A DNA stretch of 64,000 nt, taken from positions 124,001 to 188,000 of the forward strand of contig NC_037316.1 in NCBI RefSeq assembly GCF_000143535.2, in the 5' to 3' direction. Shown here one piece after another: positions 61,731 through 64,000 of this stretch. The position numbers and the translations under genes were made by a program. Source of the stretch: Botrytis cinerea B05.10. Taxonomy: Eukaryota; Ascomycota; Leotiomycetes; Helotiales; Sclerotiniaceae. Numbering within the stretch: the first letter of the stretch is position 1; each line of letters begins with the position of its first letter. The notes beneath the pieces are model-generated. The model did no database searches. It was given only the letters and a program-made list of their open reading frames with translations, and was not told the origin of the DNA.

Positions 61731-64000
61731 TATTCATAGAAATTAATCAGTTCTCAGAATGTGGAACATGCAAGGCACATCATCTTGTCCCTGGAGACAC
61801 AAGATCCACATTTTGGAACAAGAATTCCCATCATTATTTTCAACGTCGGATATATGCACTCGCACAGTCAAAAGTGCAAGGTTCGATATGGTTTTTCAAC
61901 TCGAAAATTTCTTCCATCTATAAATTACGGTTACGACTTGCATGAGAATGTTACTGTTCAAACCCGTCGTTTCAAATGTCATGGGCTAGAATTGGACAAT
62001 CGAAAGGTAGGTTATAAGCCCCTCCCGAGGTCGTGGCACCAGTAAGGAGCGCATTCATGGATTTCGGTGCCCAATCATTGAATTGGCGATTAGCTTTGCC
62101 ACATTGGGCAAGAGGCTCGGAATTCTTGGGCATCTTTAGGCTGTTAAAAAAGGCGGTGACGAGGTTTTTTTAGGCGGCTCTAATTATTTGAACCTATCCG
62201 AACCTGAAAGAAACAATTGAAGGATGAGTCTTTTAGAATCGTGACAGCGCACGGGTTTAGAAGGCCTGGTATATGTAGATAGAGTCAGCCTTGAAGGTGG
62301 TCGATTACAGCTGACACCGCAATGATTCCCTGATTTCCTTCCCGAATACTACACAAGTTGTATCTATACATAAAAGTCTTCCATTGTCCAATCTGCTGTG
62401 CAACATCGTGGACCCTGGTTGTATATTTCAATATTCAAATATGCGGAAACATCATCAATTTAATCACAAGACCAACTACACCAAGAGGAAAGGCTGAAGG
62501 AGCCAACCACACAAGCCTGAAGTTCCAGAATCATAAAACCAAAAAAACCCCGAAGTGAGAATTTTCCCTTTTGGTCCACAATTCACGCAGTTCTGCGAGT
62601 TAATCTACATAAAAAAAAAAGCCAAACTTTTACTCTTCCCATAAGAGCCCAAGGGCTTTGAATTCGTACCCGGTTCCCAAGTCTTATTACCCCTTCATCA
62701 GCAGACGAAGCGAATTTGTACCGGAATCTTCCATCATTACCCCCAAAACTTGAATCCATCACTTCGTCCCCCCTAGCAACAGAGTACCATCCATCCAATA
62801 TTTATTTGTCCTTCACATCCATTCCCTCGTTGAAAAAAACCCTTCTAAGTTCTAACGGATTGAGAACAAATTACATCAACAACCAGTCCCTCCCTCGCCA
62901 CTACGGAAGACTCTATTGCAAATGAGAAAACAGAAATACACAAACTATCTCACAACATGAAGTCTACATAAACTACACAACATCATATCACATCGTCAAG
63001 TTCTTTTTCCTCCTCTTTCATTTGATTTGAATTTCCCAGAAACCGAAAACCAAGTCAGTGGTACTGGAGTAATCATATCAACATTCCACAAAGCACTCAC
63101 ACATAAAATCAGTGTTTGATTATTACCATACTCCGTCAGATATTACCCCTCAAGACAAATATTTGGAAGGCCCGTTCTTTTTCTCCAGGTGGTCCATCTA
63201 TTCTAAACTGCCCTTCACTACACGGACCATTTGTTATTTCCTCTCCGGCTTCCCCTCCCTTCTGGTGTCCTTCTGGTTTCATAATCGTCTAGACTTCTAA
63301 TATCGACCGCGGATGCAACCCCATTTAGAGCTTTTTTTTTTGGATCATTCTCTTCCTTGGATTACCTAGGATCTCATTATCATACCTCGGATCATCCTGC
63401 CTTTTGGTCAACTTCACAAGGAAAGAAAGGTATGTTACAGTATTTCGATCTTCATATAACTCAAGATATCAGAATCAGATAGCCGATCAATCTTTTCTGT
63501 TACTTGAGAACTTCTATCGTTTCTTCCAGATCACCTTCTTCTCATTGAATTGATCCCTTGATCCTTGTACTGCAGTGTATGTACAATAGCTCTTTCACTT
63601 TGCGTACCGATAATGCTCGCCCTTTTCTCCATTTGCCGCCAGTGTGTGCCAATTTTGAAATATAGCTAGGTATATTAGATGTAAGAGTACCCAAAAGGAT
63701 CCATATGGACTTCGTCGATGAGAAAGAGAAATGGAAATAGGAAGAACCTGGCAGCCTAGGAAACCATAGAGGGAATTAGAAAATACTACCTTACCTACTA
63801 GAACTAGTAGACGAATAGCAGTCCAGCTCAGTTTGGATTGGTTGACAACGAATAATTAGGAAAATTGGAAATATACGCTAAAATATTCGACCCCTCGCAG
63901 CAGAAAAGTATCCGGAAAAGCTACTCGTGGCTACAAACAGACAATACTTCTAGCCACTGCTGCCCACAGACCAAAGCCAAAAAGTTATAATCCACCACAC
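61731..64000. other. Intergenic to window end, no gene seen
   Basis: EMC2 3' flank followed by about 2 kb with no supported gene. From about 62680 to 63560 the plus strand is pyrimidine-rich, which may be the leader of a plus-strand gene starting beyond the window. Confidence 0.5.

Overview
The window is nuclear DNA of a filamentous ascomycete. Its genes have short GT-AG introns (46-130 nt, two longer) with CTAAC/CTRAY-like branch sites, they lie in both directions without operons, and the products are typical of Pezizomycotina (an ApsB/Mto1-type microtubule organiser, the DASH subunit Spc34, a GT90/CAP10 glycosyltransferase, an HpcH/HpaI aldolase). A leotiomycete such as Botrytis or Sclerotinia would fit, but that is an impression, not something the sequence proves.

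Layout. 0.6-1.0 kb: a small stress-type gene with a TATA box and STRE-like sites. 2.05-5.1 kb: two decayed genes, a NACHT-like NTPase/FGE-sulfatase fusion with three in-frame stops (+) and a CorA-like relic (-). 6.06-10.7 kb: an apsB homologue. 12.1-14.1 kb: a GT90 glycosyltransferase (-). 14.1-19.5 kb: a desert rich in simple repeats, holding a 152-bp element with perfect 28-bp inverted arms and a second partial copy. 19.5-20.6 kb: a relic of a sedolisin (S53) protease. 23.2-24.2 kb: the aldolase (-). 24.2-28.6 kb: no recognisable gene. 28.6-42.6 kb: a housekeeping block with SPC34 (-), an unnamed nuclear-type protein (+), TAF12 (+), RPN3 (+) and a SAS2-like MYST acetyltransferase (+). 43.4-44.8 kb: a Vps62-like relic (-) and a frameshifted small mitochondrial-type gene (+). 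44.8-52.7 kb: a second desert, with a family of degenerate short repeats at 47.6-48.9 kb that read as Cys-Cys motifs. 52.7-61.7 kb: RAMP4/YSY6 (+), a Lys/Glu-rich protein (-), the AP-3 delta adaptin (-) and EMC2 (+). 61.7-64 kb: no gene seen.

The window alternates between intact, conserved cell-biology genes (kinetochore, TFIID/SAGA, proteasome, chromatin, ER insertion, AP-3 sorting, microtubule nucleation) and gene-poor stretches where accessory genes have decayed. The neighbours share no pathway. The most interesting signals are the Cys-Cys repeat family, the inverted-repeat element, the NACHT-FGE pseudogene, and a start codon split by an intron in the AP-3 delta gene.
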